Assembly: GCF_947172395.1 (NCBI RefSeq)
Contig: NC_069109.1
Coordinates: forward strand, 6,023,163-6,087,162
Length of the DNA: 64,000 nucleotides
Direction of reading: 5' to 3'
Source: Bicyclus anynana
Lineage: Eukaryota; Arthropoda; Insecta; Lepidoptera; Nymphalidae
In this document: piece after piece, positions 21,401-30,576 of the stretch
Layout: each line of letters begins with the position of its first letter
Numbering within the stretch: the stretch's first letter is position 1
Translations under genes and position numbers: made by a program
Notes under the pieces: model-generated
The model's database searches: none
The model's input: the letters and a program-made list of their open reading frames with translations, nothing else
Told to the model about the DNA's origin: nothing

Positions 21401-24400
21401 GTGATAGGGCTGCCCGCCTCCAGCATTTTAATTACATTTGCCAACTTTGTGTTTCCATTTAGTTATGTGATTGTAAATATACTTTTTTTTAAATAAACAA
21501 ATAAAATAACTTAGTAAATTGTAGTAAAATAGGAAGTGATCAATAAAATGCGTGTTGTTCTTTGATTGGTAGCTTTAAATAAGGCTGATACTAATCAATG
21601 ATCTTGAAGGACCTTCATATATTTATTTTGGTGATGCCATCTAGGTATTACCACCACACTAGGTGACCAAATAATAAAAAAAGTGCGTAAAGTGCCTCGG
21701 GCCACGCGCAGAGTAGGGTTTCGTAGATAATGTTAGCACTTCAATCCCTTATGTAATGCACAAAAATACCGATAACGATACCCCCACACTATAGAATAGA
21801 CGATAAAAAAATCGATCCTGACTTGGCATGTAGGGAAGGAACTACAAAAAACAAATTGAGACTGACCGGGTTCGCTAGTAGTTTAATAAAAAAATCTGGA
21901 TAGGTATATTAATATCAGCTGGCTCTTTACTCTTTTTATTCAAATACATTAAAGTATGAGCAACACATTAATGTTGTTAAATTCAAACAACTTCTTTACG
22001 TAACTTCTTTATTACATTAAAATACAGGTATACAAAACATACATGTCATAAGATTTAAATCTATGTATTACATAATAATCAAAGAAAACAACCTAAATGA
22101 AGAAGTTAATAAATAATTATTTAATATTTATTACCGTTCACGTCTTTTACCTATTTACACAATTTTATCATTTAAGCATTTATTTATATATATATTTTTT
22201 TAAAATTATGCCTTTAGAATACAAAGTATTAATCAAACTTTATAAAAATAATAACTTTTTTTCCTAGTCGTCATAATTAAAAAATCCAATACACTGCGTT
22301 CGTAACCGCGGCACAGTCGCAACGATCTTCACCCCACGATCATCCCACGTACGAGGTGCGTAGGTATAGCTCACGTTTCGACCTTTAGTATGAAGTCCAA
22401 CTACTGGTTACACTGTGACATTAGTTACTAATTCCAAAATAGTCTACCCACGATTTAATAAATCGTTAATCGTTAATCGTTAAACCTAGCGTTATTCAAA
22501 TGATTTCATAGGGAAGGTTCCTAAGTAATGATTTGGAACTACAGCCAGGTTATACTTGTTTAATTTGTGCATAAGCAAAAAAGTATATCTATAACGCGGT
22601 CTATCATTTTCGATTTGGGTAAAGAATCTTATTTTATGTTGTGTGTACGAGTTTATTACAAAAACACCAATTTTGGCTTTTATGTATGACAAAATTCATA
22701 AGTACATCAATGCATGTCTGCAATTCTCCTATGCAAAGGGTAATTATGGTAAGCTAGAAAGCGCGTTACACCCTATAGAAAAACTACAAATCCGTATACA
22801 CACTGTCCATGCCGATCATTTGGAGCCTTTTATCAAAACTCGTACTGATTTTACTTACATTATATTTGTGGTCATAGATTCCTTTACAAAGTTTGTGTTT
22901 GCTAAACCTGTCCTAAAACAAAAATATTAGCTGTGTAGAAATCATAAATGGTTTTAAAGAAATACTAACAGTATTTGGAAATCCCTCTAGATTTTATAAC
23001 TGATCGTGGCGTATCATTCACAATTAGGTATTTTATGGAGTTCGTAACTGAAAAACAAATAAAACAAATGAACAAGTTGAAACAAACCAACCAACAGAAA
23101 GTCAAAAGTACTAATAAACTAAATACTACAACAGAAAGCGAATGCATCTGGGATGAAAAATTAGCTGATGTCATTTGGGGTATTATTAATTCCCCACACG
23201 CAGTAACTGGATTTTAGTTTAATGTTTGTACATACTAATACTCTTTTAACTACCTACCCTACTACTACTAATAGTGAACACCCAAATTCAATTGATCAGC
23301 TAAAATATCGTACAGACAGCAAGCTAAACACTTATCGATTGCCACATGACTATTATGGCTACGATAAATAAACATAAAAGTTGTAAGAAATACAAGGTAG
23401 GATTATAGGAATAAGAATAGGATTTAGTGCTGTGGAAAGTCTATCTAATGATCACAAAACGCGAGTTACTAAAAAGATAGGAAGTTAAATACATGAAACC
23501 TTATAAAGTATCTAAGGCTAACCACTCTTTTACGATTATACTATTACGATTAATAGCATAAAAGGTATTAAACGATTTAAAAAATGTAATGCCATCGTTC
23601 CTAGAGATGCTTTTGCGACCAATGATATTAAATACTGTTAGATGTGCTACTAGCACATGAAAAATGAGGCGCTCAAAAGAGGAAATTTATAGTCAACTCA
23701 ATGTTAGTTGTGGTCAACAACGAACGTTATTTAAAGAAATAATACCTAAATATCGTCTACAATGACTAGTTGTGTGTTCAGGAAGTGTAAAAACGATATA
23801 TTCGTAAATATATAATGGAATTAAAGACACTATTGTGCATGTGTGCGCTCAGTGTTGTAGCCTATTATTCGGTTCTCTTTTACAGTGATTTTGTAGTGAC
23901 GTAACCGATCTATAGTATAAAATTATTGTTTGCGGCCACATAAATCATCTGTCTCCGATAGCTCCTCCGCTACCGACAGCAAAGTTGAGTTACCGAGATA
24001 ATCTCATTGGAGAGATAAGAGTAAATACTCAATAGATTGCAGTTCAATAATTCGTGTTAATAAAAACAGTGTTATTATTTTACAGTTACAAATAAAAACC
24101 TTTTAATACAATGTAAGCAATTGTTGATAAACTGAAAACTTACTTTTCAATCTAAATATCTAGTGAACTCTTACATACTGCTTAAAAAATACAAATATCA
24201 GACAAACAAATTAATCTGAAAGAAATAATAAATAGAATGCAACTTTAAAATAAAATATAGAGTAATAAAACGAGAACAGTCCACGTGTATAAAATATAAC
24301 ATCTATGTGAATAAAATACAATATCTGTGTGTCTACAATATCTGTGTGTCTACAATAACTGTGTGACGATGATAACTGTGTGACGATGATAACTGTGTGA

Positions 24401-26351
24401 CGATGATAACTGTGTGTCGACGATAACTGTGTGACATCGTGATCTGTGTGTCTTCGGTATCTGTGTGTTTACGATATCTGTGTGTCTACAATGCAGTATC
24501 TGTGTGACTAAAAATAAAAATAAAAAAAAAAATCTGTGTGACTATGATATAATATTTAGAAAACATAACTAAATCTGTGTGTTTACAGTGCAGTATCTGT
24601 GTGACTATGATATAATATTTAGAAAACATAACTAAATCTGTGTTACTCTAAAATATAATAGCAGCAGCACCTTAGACAAGATCATAAGACCTGCAACCTT
24701 AAAATATATTACCTAGTAAATGAAACTAATCTGTGACTTCTAAATAGAACATTTAATAACTAAGCTAGATCTAGGGATGAATAAAAATTAAAGTATAGCC
24801 AGGCTCTAATAAAAAAAATGTAACTTAGTCGGTGCATAATTTTGAAGATTCCAGTAGTAGCCACCAACAAAGTTTTTTTTTATATACAAAAGAACATTTA
24901 CGGTTCTGTTTATTTTACGTTTTTCAGACGCAGAAGAACCCTGATGCGTTGCCAGATCGCCGTGGGACACGGCTAATGCAGGATGGCCGAGTGTTACGAG
25001 GGCCTACGAGTTCCATCTAACAAACTATAAATATACTAAACTATCTATATGTTATTATAAACATTGTCTGTTATTTGCTGATAATAATTCTTCAATGTCA
25101 TGATTACAGTTTTTCGTTTATAAGATACTGATTTGACTAAACCTAAAGATTCTATCTTTAGCTTTATTATTTAAACTCAGATTAAAGTAAACTATTTACA
25201 TTTTATAATTAATTTAAATATTATAATGATATTAATTTCATAATGTTAGACTAAGCCGTAAAACTGTTTAATTAAAAAGTAGTTGTAAGATACAGAAACC
25301 ATTTTGAATTGTAAAACTGTTTGAGTCATAGTCGGTAATTATTTTGTCGTCTGGTGGTCAGTCGAGCGCGATCTTTGTTGGTGATAATACACTTTGTTGG
25401 GACTATACGAAGATTTTCATTGCTGAATACACATTCCTGACGTCACGCTGCCCGTCTCAGTAATACCTACTCACCTGTACCGCTCAGAAATGACGGCATA
25501 GTGCTCAGAGTTATTTTCTGATATAGTAACAGCCTTCTAAGCGTTATTCACGTTGGGTCATTTCACAGGTAATTTTTCTTCAAGGGCTTGTAGTCTAATA
25601 GCTTGACAACTTCGTTCATAACACTCCTGATGGCGATGAATGAAAAACCCACGACTGATGCACCTCATTTCCCCGTACGCAAGATTTCACACCCGCGCAG
25701 TCTTTCCCCCGTCGCCCGCATATCGTGGGAGTGTCACCAACGAACTTGCCAGCCTATCGTCATCGTCGTCATCAACCCATATTCGGCTCACTGCTGAGCT
25801 CGAGTCTCCTCTCAGAATGAGAGGGGTAAGGCCAATAGTCCACTACGCTGGCCCAATACGGATTGGCAGACTTCACACACGCAGAGAATTAAGAAAATTC
25901 TCAGGTATGCAGGTTTCCTCACGATGTTTTTCTTCACCGATTGAGACACGTGATATTTAATTTCTTAAAATGCACACAACTGAAAAGTTGCAGGTGCATG
26001 CCCCGGACCGGATTCGAACCCACACCCTCCGGAATCGGAGGCAGAGGACATATCCACTGGGCTATCACGGCTCTACGATCAAAAAGAAATGAAAGAATTA
26101 ACAAAACTTGGTCATCATATAAACCCATATTCGGCTCTCTGCTGCGCCCGAGCCTCCACTCAGAAGAAAATTCTCAGGTATGCAGGTTTCCTGATGTTTT
26201 TCCTTCACCTATTGGCCTAAACCTCTCATTCTGAGAAGAGACTCAACCTCAGCAGTGAGCCGAATATGGGTTGATAACGAACGAACCCTATATAGTTTAA
26301 AAAGTAACAGAAATAACTTACCATGAAACCAAAAGCGAAGATGCCTTTCAT
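18423..26351 (-). CDS. Gene B: secreted helical protein paralogue (199 aa, two coding exons)
   Basis: Coding exons are 26322-26351 (MKGIFAFGFM, donor GTAAG) and 18423-18992 (acceptor TTTGTCCGCAG, then ALFATAMAQNAITEP). AMA followed by QN is a good signal peptidase site, the clearest in the family. The mature part is helical throughout, with Ile/Leu heptad-like spacing, three cysteines (NCAF, NCTN, VCEL) and NIT, NIS and NCT sequons. Intron 1 is 7.3 kb because it holds a whole LTR retrotransposon in the opposite orientation. A donor 23 nt after the TAG leads to exon 3 at 16779. Function unknown. Confidence 0.82.
19310..19960. mobile_element. Retroposon piece, SINE 2 fragment and GAGA-rich repeat in gene B intron 1
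   Basis: 19310-19425 resembles 31440-31560 (TGAAAATCAGCACTACAGCT). 19430-19585 is a reversed SINE 2 tail (CATCGTACCGGAACGCTAAA). 19586-19730 (GAGAGAAAAAGTGAGACAGA) and 19850-19945 (CGCCAAAGAAGTTTCACTTC) recur at 35040-35170 and 35310-35405. Confidence 0.6.
20035..20508 (+). repeat. 5' LTR
   Basis: Starts TGTTACGAGGGCCTACGAGT and ends CCCGTCTCAGTAATA. It is preceded by CCTA. The same length and apparent sequence as the 3' copy imply recent integration. Confidence 0.9.
20511..20525 (+). promoter_or_regulatory. Probable primer-binding site
   Basis: TTCAGAAGTGGTATG directly after the 5' LTR resembles the acceptor-stem complement of an insect leucine tRNA. The terminal TGG is not clear, so the tRNA identity is tentative. 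Confidence 0.4.
20661..20966 (+). pseudogene. gag remnant with zinc knuckle
   Basis: A 101-codon frame. Residues near 17-55 (FDPEKKNTNVMDWFNKIYQL, then RIFVMQVHLRG) are capsid-like. They jump directly to CEVCLRVGHKAATC, a CX2CX3GHX4C zinc knuckle. A normal gag would be several times longer, so the middle has been lost. Confidence 0.75.
21063..21130 (+). pseudogene. Aspartic protease remnant
   Basis: One frame reads IDTGSKVNIIALEIATHLKT then a stop. DTG is the catalytic motif of retroelement proteases. The preceding residues lie in a different frame. Confidence 0.6.
21320..22640. other. Non-coding replacement where reverse transcriptase should be
   Basis: AT-rich sequence with no RT or RNase H motif in any frame that I can see. 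It includes an A-rich stretch near 21485-21530. It may be a deletion joined to unrelated sequence. Confidence 0.45.
22643..23240 (+). pseudogene. Integrase core remnant
   Basis: The frame at 22643-22930 contains IRIHTVHADHLEPF and YIIFVVIDSFTKFVFAKPVL, matching the first catalytic Asp region of retroelement integrases. A second frame (22975-23217) keeps LDFITDRGVSFT, the second Asp region, and later KLADVIWGIINSPHAVTGF. Split by at least one frameshift. Confidence 0.75.
24319..24660. repeat. CTGTGTG minisatellite inside the LTR element
   Basis: About 18-bp units of the form ATCTGTGTGTCTACAATA or AACTGTGTGACGATGATA, roughly ten in tandem to 24510. Looser copies follow to 24660, including a duplicated TATGATATAATATTTAGAAA segment. 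Confidence 0.8.
24992..25465 (+). repeat. 3' LTR
   Basis: Preceded by GCAGGATGGCCGAG, followed by the CCTA target duplicate at 25466. Line-by-line reading against the 5' LTR shows no difference. Confidence 0.9.
25758..26275 (-). mobile_element. SINE family 1 copy plus a second broken copy
   Basis: 25758-26075 is reversed and nearly complete (ATTCGGCTCACTGCTGAGCT to GGGCTATCACGGCT). 26103-26275 holds shuffled pieces of another copy, including GTGAGCCGAATATGGGTTGA in forward orientation, only 45 bp from gene B exon 1. Confidence 0.75.
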
Positions 26352-26447
26352 CTTGAAGAGTGTCAGATCAGTTAAGTTATACCAAGTAATGTCGGGACCT
26401 TATATACTGAACCATACAATAGATGTGAGATGCATATGTGCAAATAT
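26352..26447 (-). promoter_or_regulatory. Gene B core promoter and proximal elements
   Basis: TATATAAGG at 26398-26406, CTATTGTATGGTTC adjacent, and ATATTTGCACA at 26437-26447, 31 bp above the TATA box. The 5' UTR stretch TAACTTAACTGATCTGACAC is shared with gene A almost unchanged. Confidence 0.7.
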
Positions 26448-26577
26448 GCATAAGATGCATAAATTCATATTTTTTTAATGACATACACAATGTGTCATAT
26501 GTTTTTATTACTCAGGGTTGCAAACTTTAGAAATTTTAATTTACATTTTTTCTAGTTTCTTACTCGTATATATTTTA

Positions 26578-26800
26578 AACTAGTAGACGCTGCGCGGTTT
26601 CACCAGCGTGGTTCCCGTTCCCGTAAGAATACAGGGATAATATATAGCCTATAGCCTTCCTCGATAAGGCTAACACTGAAAGAATTTTTCAAATCACCAG
26701 TAGAATGCTACATTATCGGGGAGTGCTATAGGCTATATTTTATATTGGTATCATATATATTAGCCGAGTTATCACAGTTTTTGTCATACAGGTCGGACTG
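26578..26800 (-). mobile_element. Helitron fragment upstream of gene B
   Basis: Starts at the reversed 3' end (ACTAGTAGACGCTGCGCGGT, then CACCAGCGTGGTTCCCGTTC). A second related piece follows, with ATGCTACATTATCGGGGAGT, also seen reversed at 59940-60130. Confidence 0.65.
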
Positions 26801-27378
26801 AAAATCCTCTTGAACAGACTTATTCGCATGCGCTGCCTTAACTATTGTGTAAAATTGAAATTAATGTATAGAGACTTTATGTATCTTTAAAAGTTCTACA
26901 AAAAAGTCCGCGACACCATATATCTATCTTCTATATATTAGCAGATATAGTACCTTTTGTGTTTTAAAAATTATTAATTTTATATACTTAGGTTTACGTC
27001 ATTATTTATACAACTAAACTTTAATCCTTATTAAAATAAATTATTTAATAATCACAAGGATATTATGGAGATAATAGGGTAGTAGGGTAGGGTAGGGTAG
27101 GGGTAGTAGTAAAGTTGACATCGAAATTTACGCGGACGAAGTCGCGGGCGTCCGCTAGTATTATATATACTACAAAACCCTACACTAAAAAAGCACTCAT
27201 CCAAATAAGTTATTGGGTAAACATTATATATTATAAATTATCATTTATTATAGAAATTGAATATTTACCCTATTATTCATAATTTTTCTTGAATAAAACA
27301 ATAGTTGTGTTTTCTAAAAACTGAGTAAACATACTTACTAACGTCATCTTTATAAACTGTTGTCAGGTGTGTAAGCAA
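26801..27378. other. Gene-free interval with a Helitron 3' end
   Basis: 27065-27162 contains GGGTAGGGTAGGGTAGGGGT and ends ACGCGGACGAAGTCGCGGGC, CGTCCGCTAGT, a clean type 2 Helitron 3' terminus in plus orientation. The rest is AT-rich and unrecognised. Confidence 0.6.
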
Positions 27379-27387
27379 TAGAGATGA

Positions 27388-27695
27388 TGACAGTTTTTTA
27401 AATTGTATATAAATTAAGAGTACGCTAATAGTAAAGCAATTTTGTAAAAGTAACAGGGTATCTGCGATCATTACTTTCGGAGCTACAGGGATTTAAAGGG
27501 TCAGATTTGCGGCGCTGCCGCGGGTCCCTGAAAAACGCTCCATACAAAATGGTACGAATTAATGACGTCGTAGGTATATAATGATCGTTAGATTTGTATG
27601 GGCGTTTAAACAAAATTACTAATATCTTTGTTATTTGTGCGTATATGTTTATAGTTCATCTGTTCATCAGTTTATGAAAAAACTGTCATCATCCC
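27388..27695. mobile_element. TA-flanked MITE (Tc1/mariner-like ends), compact copy
   Basis: Left end GAGATGATGACAGTTTTTT, right end AAAAAACTGTCATCATCCC, each next to TA. The internal block GATTTGCGGCGCTGCCGCGG is a strong local palindrome-like signature shared by six other copies or fragments in the window. Confidence 0.7.
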
Positions 27696-27774
27696 TACCT
27701 ATTTAAAATAAAGTGGTATGTAGTACCTATTTAAAATGAAGTGGTATGTACTAAAAGAAAATGAAATAAATTGG

Positions 27775-27947
27775 ATGATGATGGACTACCGGTTTATTTA
27801 TCAAATCTGTGCTTGGAAACTCGTGAAAAATAGTTGTCCCATTTACAAGCGAAGGCAATACGATCCATTGGTATATTCCAATTCCAATACCAATACTGAT
27901 TCTGTTTGATTTGGGATTGTATGCTGGAGCTTCGGTTTGGATGACTT
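27775..27947 (-). other. Gene C exon 3: predicted 3' UTR exon
   Basis: Acceptor CTTTTCAG, then AAGTCATCCAAACCGAAGC. It retains AATCAAACAGAATCAGTATT, ACCAATGGATCGTATTGCCT and CTTGTAAATG. A canonical AATAAA is at 27793-27798 on the minus strand, the clearest polyadenylation signal of the five. Confidence 0.65.
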
Positions 27948-28159
27948 CTGAAAAGAAGCACACTTTTAAGGTTCCGTAGTCCACAAGCAATCTTTATAGT
28001 TTTTTTAGATTTAATTGTTTGCAAAACTTGTTTTTCTCTTTTCAGCTCGTTAGGATTAAGCAGTCGGGTTTTTTGTTTTTATAATAATATTTTTTTTACT
28101 CGTTTAAGTGCGGGGTAATCTTCTACCAATATTTTTCGATTTAGGTATCCGTTTCTTTA

Positions 28160-28800
28160 ACATTAAGCTAATTTTTGTTTAGAGTTAAGTGTCCTCTCAT
28201 ATCTTTTATAACAGATTTGCTCGTAAAGTATCGCTTATTTCACCAATTTCAATATCGTAATGTATCTCATTACGCACATGTGCCGTAATGTAAAGAAAAA
28301 TGCACATGTGCCGTAATTTACTATATAAAAATAAGTCGGGTTTTCCTTCCTGACGCTATAACTCCAGAACGCACGAACCGATTTCCACGGTTTTGCATTC
28401 GTTGGAAAGGTCTCTGGCTACGTGAGGTTTATAGCAAAGAAAATTCAGGAAAAATTTCAACGTAGGGTAGGGGTAGGCTAGGGGTAGGGTAGAGGTAGTT
28501 GAAAGTTTACATTGAGTTTTACGCGGACGAAGTCGCGGGCGTCCGCTAGTGTACTATAAAACCTTTATCATCCGTCTAATAACGAACGGTACTTTTTAAA
28601 TCTTGGCAAACGGTTATGTCAGAAAAGTGCTCATCATTTTATGAATAAAATTAACTTTGTGAGATAAAATATAATAAATAAACATTTAATTCTTTAATTT
28701 TAATAATTTTGACAATAAATGTCAACCATTTATTACATCTGTATTTGAAACACAAAAATATTAATTTACTTTATTAGGAATAGTGGCTGTGTTTTTTTTT
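28160..28800. repeat. Dispersed block also present in gene D intron 1, with a Helitron insert
   Basis: TTCACCAATTTCAATATCGT and ATTACGCACATGTGCCGTAA recur at 41500-41590. 28340-28552 is a plus-strand Helitron ending GACGAAGTCGCGGGCGTCCG and CTAGT. The block resumes afterwards (AACGAACGGTACTTTTTAAA) as at 41620. Confidence 0.6.
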
Positions 28801-29065
28801 TATTCTTTACAAGTCAGCCCTTGATTACAATCTCACCTGATGGTAAGTGATGATGCAATCAAAGATGGAAGCGGGCTAACTTGTTAGGAGAAGGATGAAA
28901 ATCCACACCTCTTGGCTCGCTTGACATGGCTTGGCGGTACGTCTTTGTCGGTAGGGTGGTAACTAGCCACAGCCGAAGCCTCCCACCAGCCAGACCTGGT
29001 CCAATTAAGAAAACCTCAATCGGCCCAGCTGGGGATCGAACCCAGGACCTCCGTGGCTTACAGAG
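28797..29065 (-). mobile_element. SINE family 2 copy, reversed, in gene C intron 2
   Basis: Starts with the T-run and GACTACAATCTCACC-type tail, ends with the box B complement GGGGATCGAACCCAGG and CAGAGGCCG. Missing about 40 bp in the middle relative to 36854-37175. Confidence 0.75.
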
Positions 29066-29399
29066 GCCGTGTTTGATGCATTTGTCTAAAAAAAACAAAC
29101 GCTGGTGTGCACACTTCGTTAACTGTGCAAAAATAACAAGCGTATCAAAATGTCATCTTAAGAAAAACAGGCAAAGATGCAAATTAATTTTCAGAAAGTG
29201 TGTTCAAAGTGTGTTTCCTCGCAAATGTGTTATAAAACGTCGTATGACATACGTGCGCTTTTATAATTACAGTCTCTGCTTCCTTACTATAGCTCTCGCC
29301 TTCGGCTCGAGCTGCAATATCGCCGCGGGTGTAATTTTCAACTTACCGCACTTATATTATAATGTACTATTACTGACACTGTGAAATATACGAGTAAAA

Positions 29400-29705
29400 A
29401 TCAAAAATCATTTATTTCAAGTAGGCTCAGTTTACAAGCACTTTTGACACGTCAGTTGACTATTTGTAAAGATTCTACCACTGGTTCGGAAGGCAGGTTC
29501 TGCTGAGAAGATACCGGCAAGAAACTCAACAGTTGCTCTTTTGAAAAAGTCATACAGTATTGTAATTTACAATTGATAACAATTACTGTTTACATTTCTT
29601 ATAGTTTTACTTCCTGTGTGAAGGTGGAAGCAGATCCAACGGGCTCCAAGCATCTTTATCATTAAGGAACTCACCAATGTTGTAGTACCCTCGACTAAGT
29701 AAATG
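29400..29705 (-). mobile_element. Non-LTR element 3' end, 5'-truncated
   Basis: Same 3' tail as the longer copy at 41990-43190 (CATTTATTTCAAGTAGGCTC, GACACGTCAGTTGACTATTT). It includes the codons for the C terminus near CTCCAAGCATCTTTATCATT. Confidence 0.8.
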
Positions 29706-29734
29706 TTTTTTTTTTTTAATTCATCCTCACTTTA

Positions 29735-29915
29735 CATATTCCCCAAAAAATATTTTCAAGATTTTATTTTTTATTTGCGCTAAGCCGCCGACGGATAGAC
29801 GGACGGACGAACAGACGGACGGACTGACGGATGGATCAACGGACAGACGGACAGACGGACATAGCGAAATTATAAGGGTCCTTGTGAATTACGGAACCCT
29901 AAAAAAGGAGCATAT
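29735..29915. repeat. (GACG)n-type simple repeat and flank
   Basis: CGGACGGACGAACAGACGGA and further GACG/GACA units at 29785-29865, followed by GGGTCCTTGTGAATTACGGA. This resembles the tail of the repeat at 34290 and 46200. Confidence 0.7.
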
Positions 29916-30107
29916 AATTTTTTAACTCAACACTAGATAGTCCGGTCAATCTAGACCATAAAATGAGATTGAAGGTATACAAAATCCCAACAAGTGTAAA
30001 TCAGTAAAATTCTTCAAAACATAATTATAAACAATGTTTAAAAGTTCTCCATCAGTCCCGTGTTTATTTTCCCGCAATTTAAAAAAACAACATTTAAAAA
30101 TTGTTAA

Positions 30108-30230
30108 TTACGATGATGATGATGATGATGATAATGAAAATAATAATAATGATGATGATGATGATGATAATGAAAATAATAATAATGATGATGATGATGA
30201 TGATGATGATGAAGATGATGATAATGATTT
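30108..30230. repeat. (GAT)n microsatellite in gene C intron 2
   Basis: GATGATGATGATGATGATAA and AATAATAATGATGATGATG blocks, two near-identical 50-bp halves. Open frames of Asp/Asn or Met across it are artefacts. Confidence 0.9.
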
Positions 30231-30576
30231 TATTTTTATTTTATTTATTTATTTACGTACACTTACAATATACATATAGAGACATACACAAATAATATAT
30301 AACTAGCTCACATTGACTTATACGTACATCTATGACAAGTGCACACAACATTCACTAAAAACTAAAAAACATGTAAACAGTCAAATATCACACAAGGAAC
30401 AAAAGAACAGATATAACTTAACTTAATTATTATGGGGAAGAACTCACCGACAGATGATCGGTGAGTTTTTTTTTAAAGAAATTATAAGAATTGGAAAATA
30501 TGTCGATGCCAGGTATAGAACGTGATAGTACATATGATGATGATAAGTACTCACTTTACGCTCAAAATCCTCAGAT

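Larger units (their letters stand above)
20035..25465 (+). mobile_element. Complete but gutted Ty3/gypsy LTR retrotransposon in gene B intron 1
   Basis: Two 474-bp direct LTRs (20035-20508 and 24992-25465) appear identical by eye. They are bounded by the 4-bp target duplication CCTA. Internally, gag, protease and integrase traces lie in the correct order, but gag is internally deleted, protease and integrase are frameshifted, and I find no reverse transcriptase or RNase H. It is therefore non-autonomous. No env-like frame is visible. It is antisense to gene B. Confidence 0.9.

Noticed and set aside
21320..24290. An env-like gene in the LTR element
   Set aside because: No frame with signal peptide, furin-like site or transmembrane segment is visible after integrase.
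27751..28024. Small protein-coding genes at the exon 3 blocks (also 16663-16893, 38829-39080)
   Set aside because: The five homologous blocks keep nucleotide but not reading-frame conservation and begin at splice acceptors downstream of each gene, so a 3' UTR exon explains them better.
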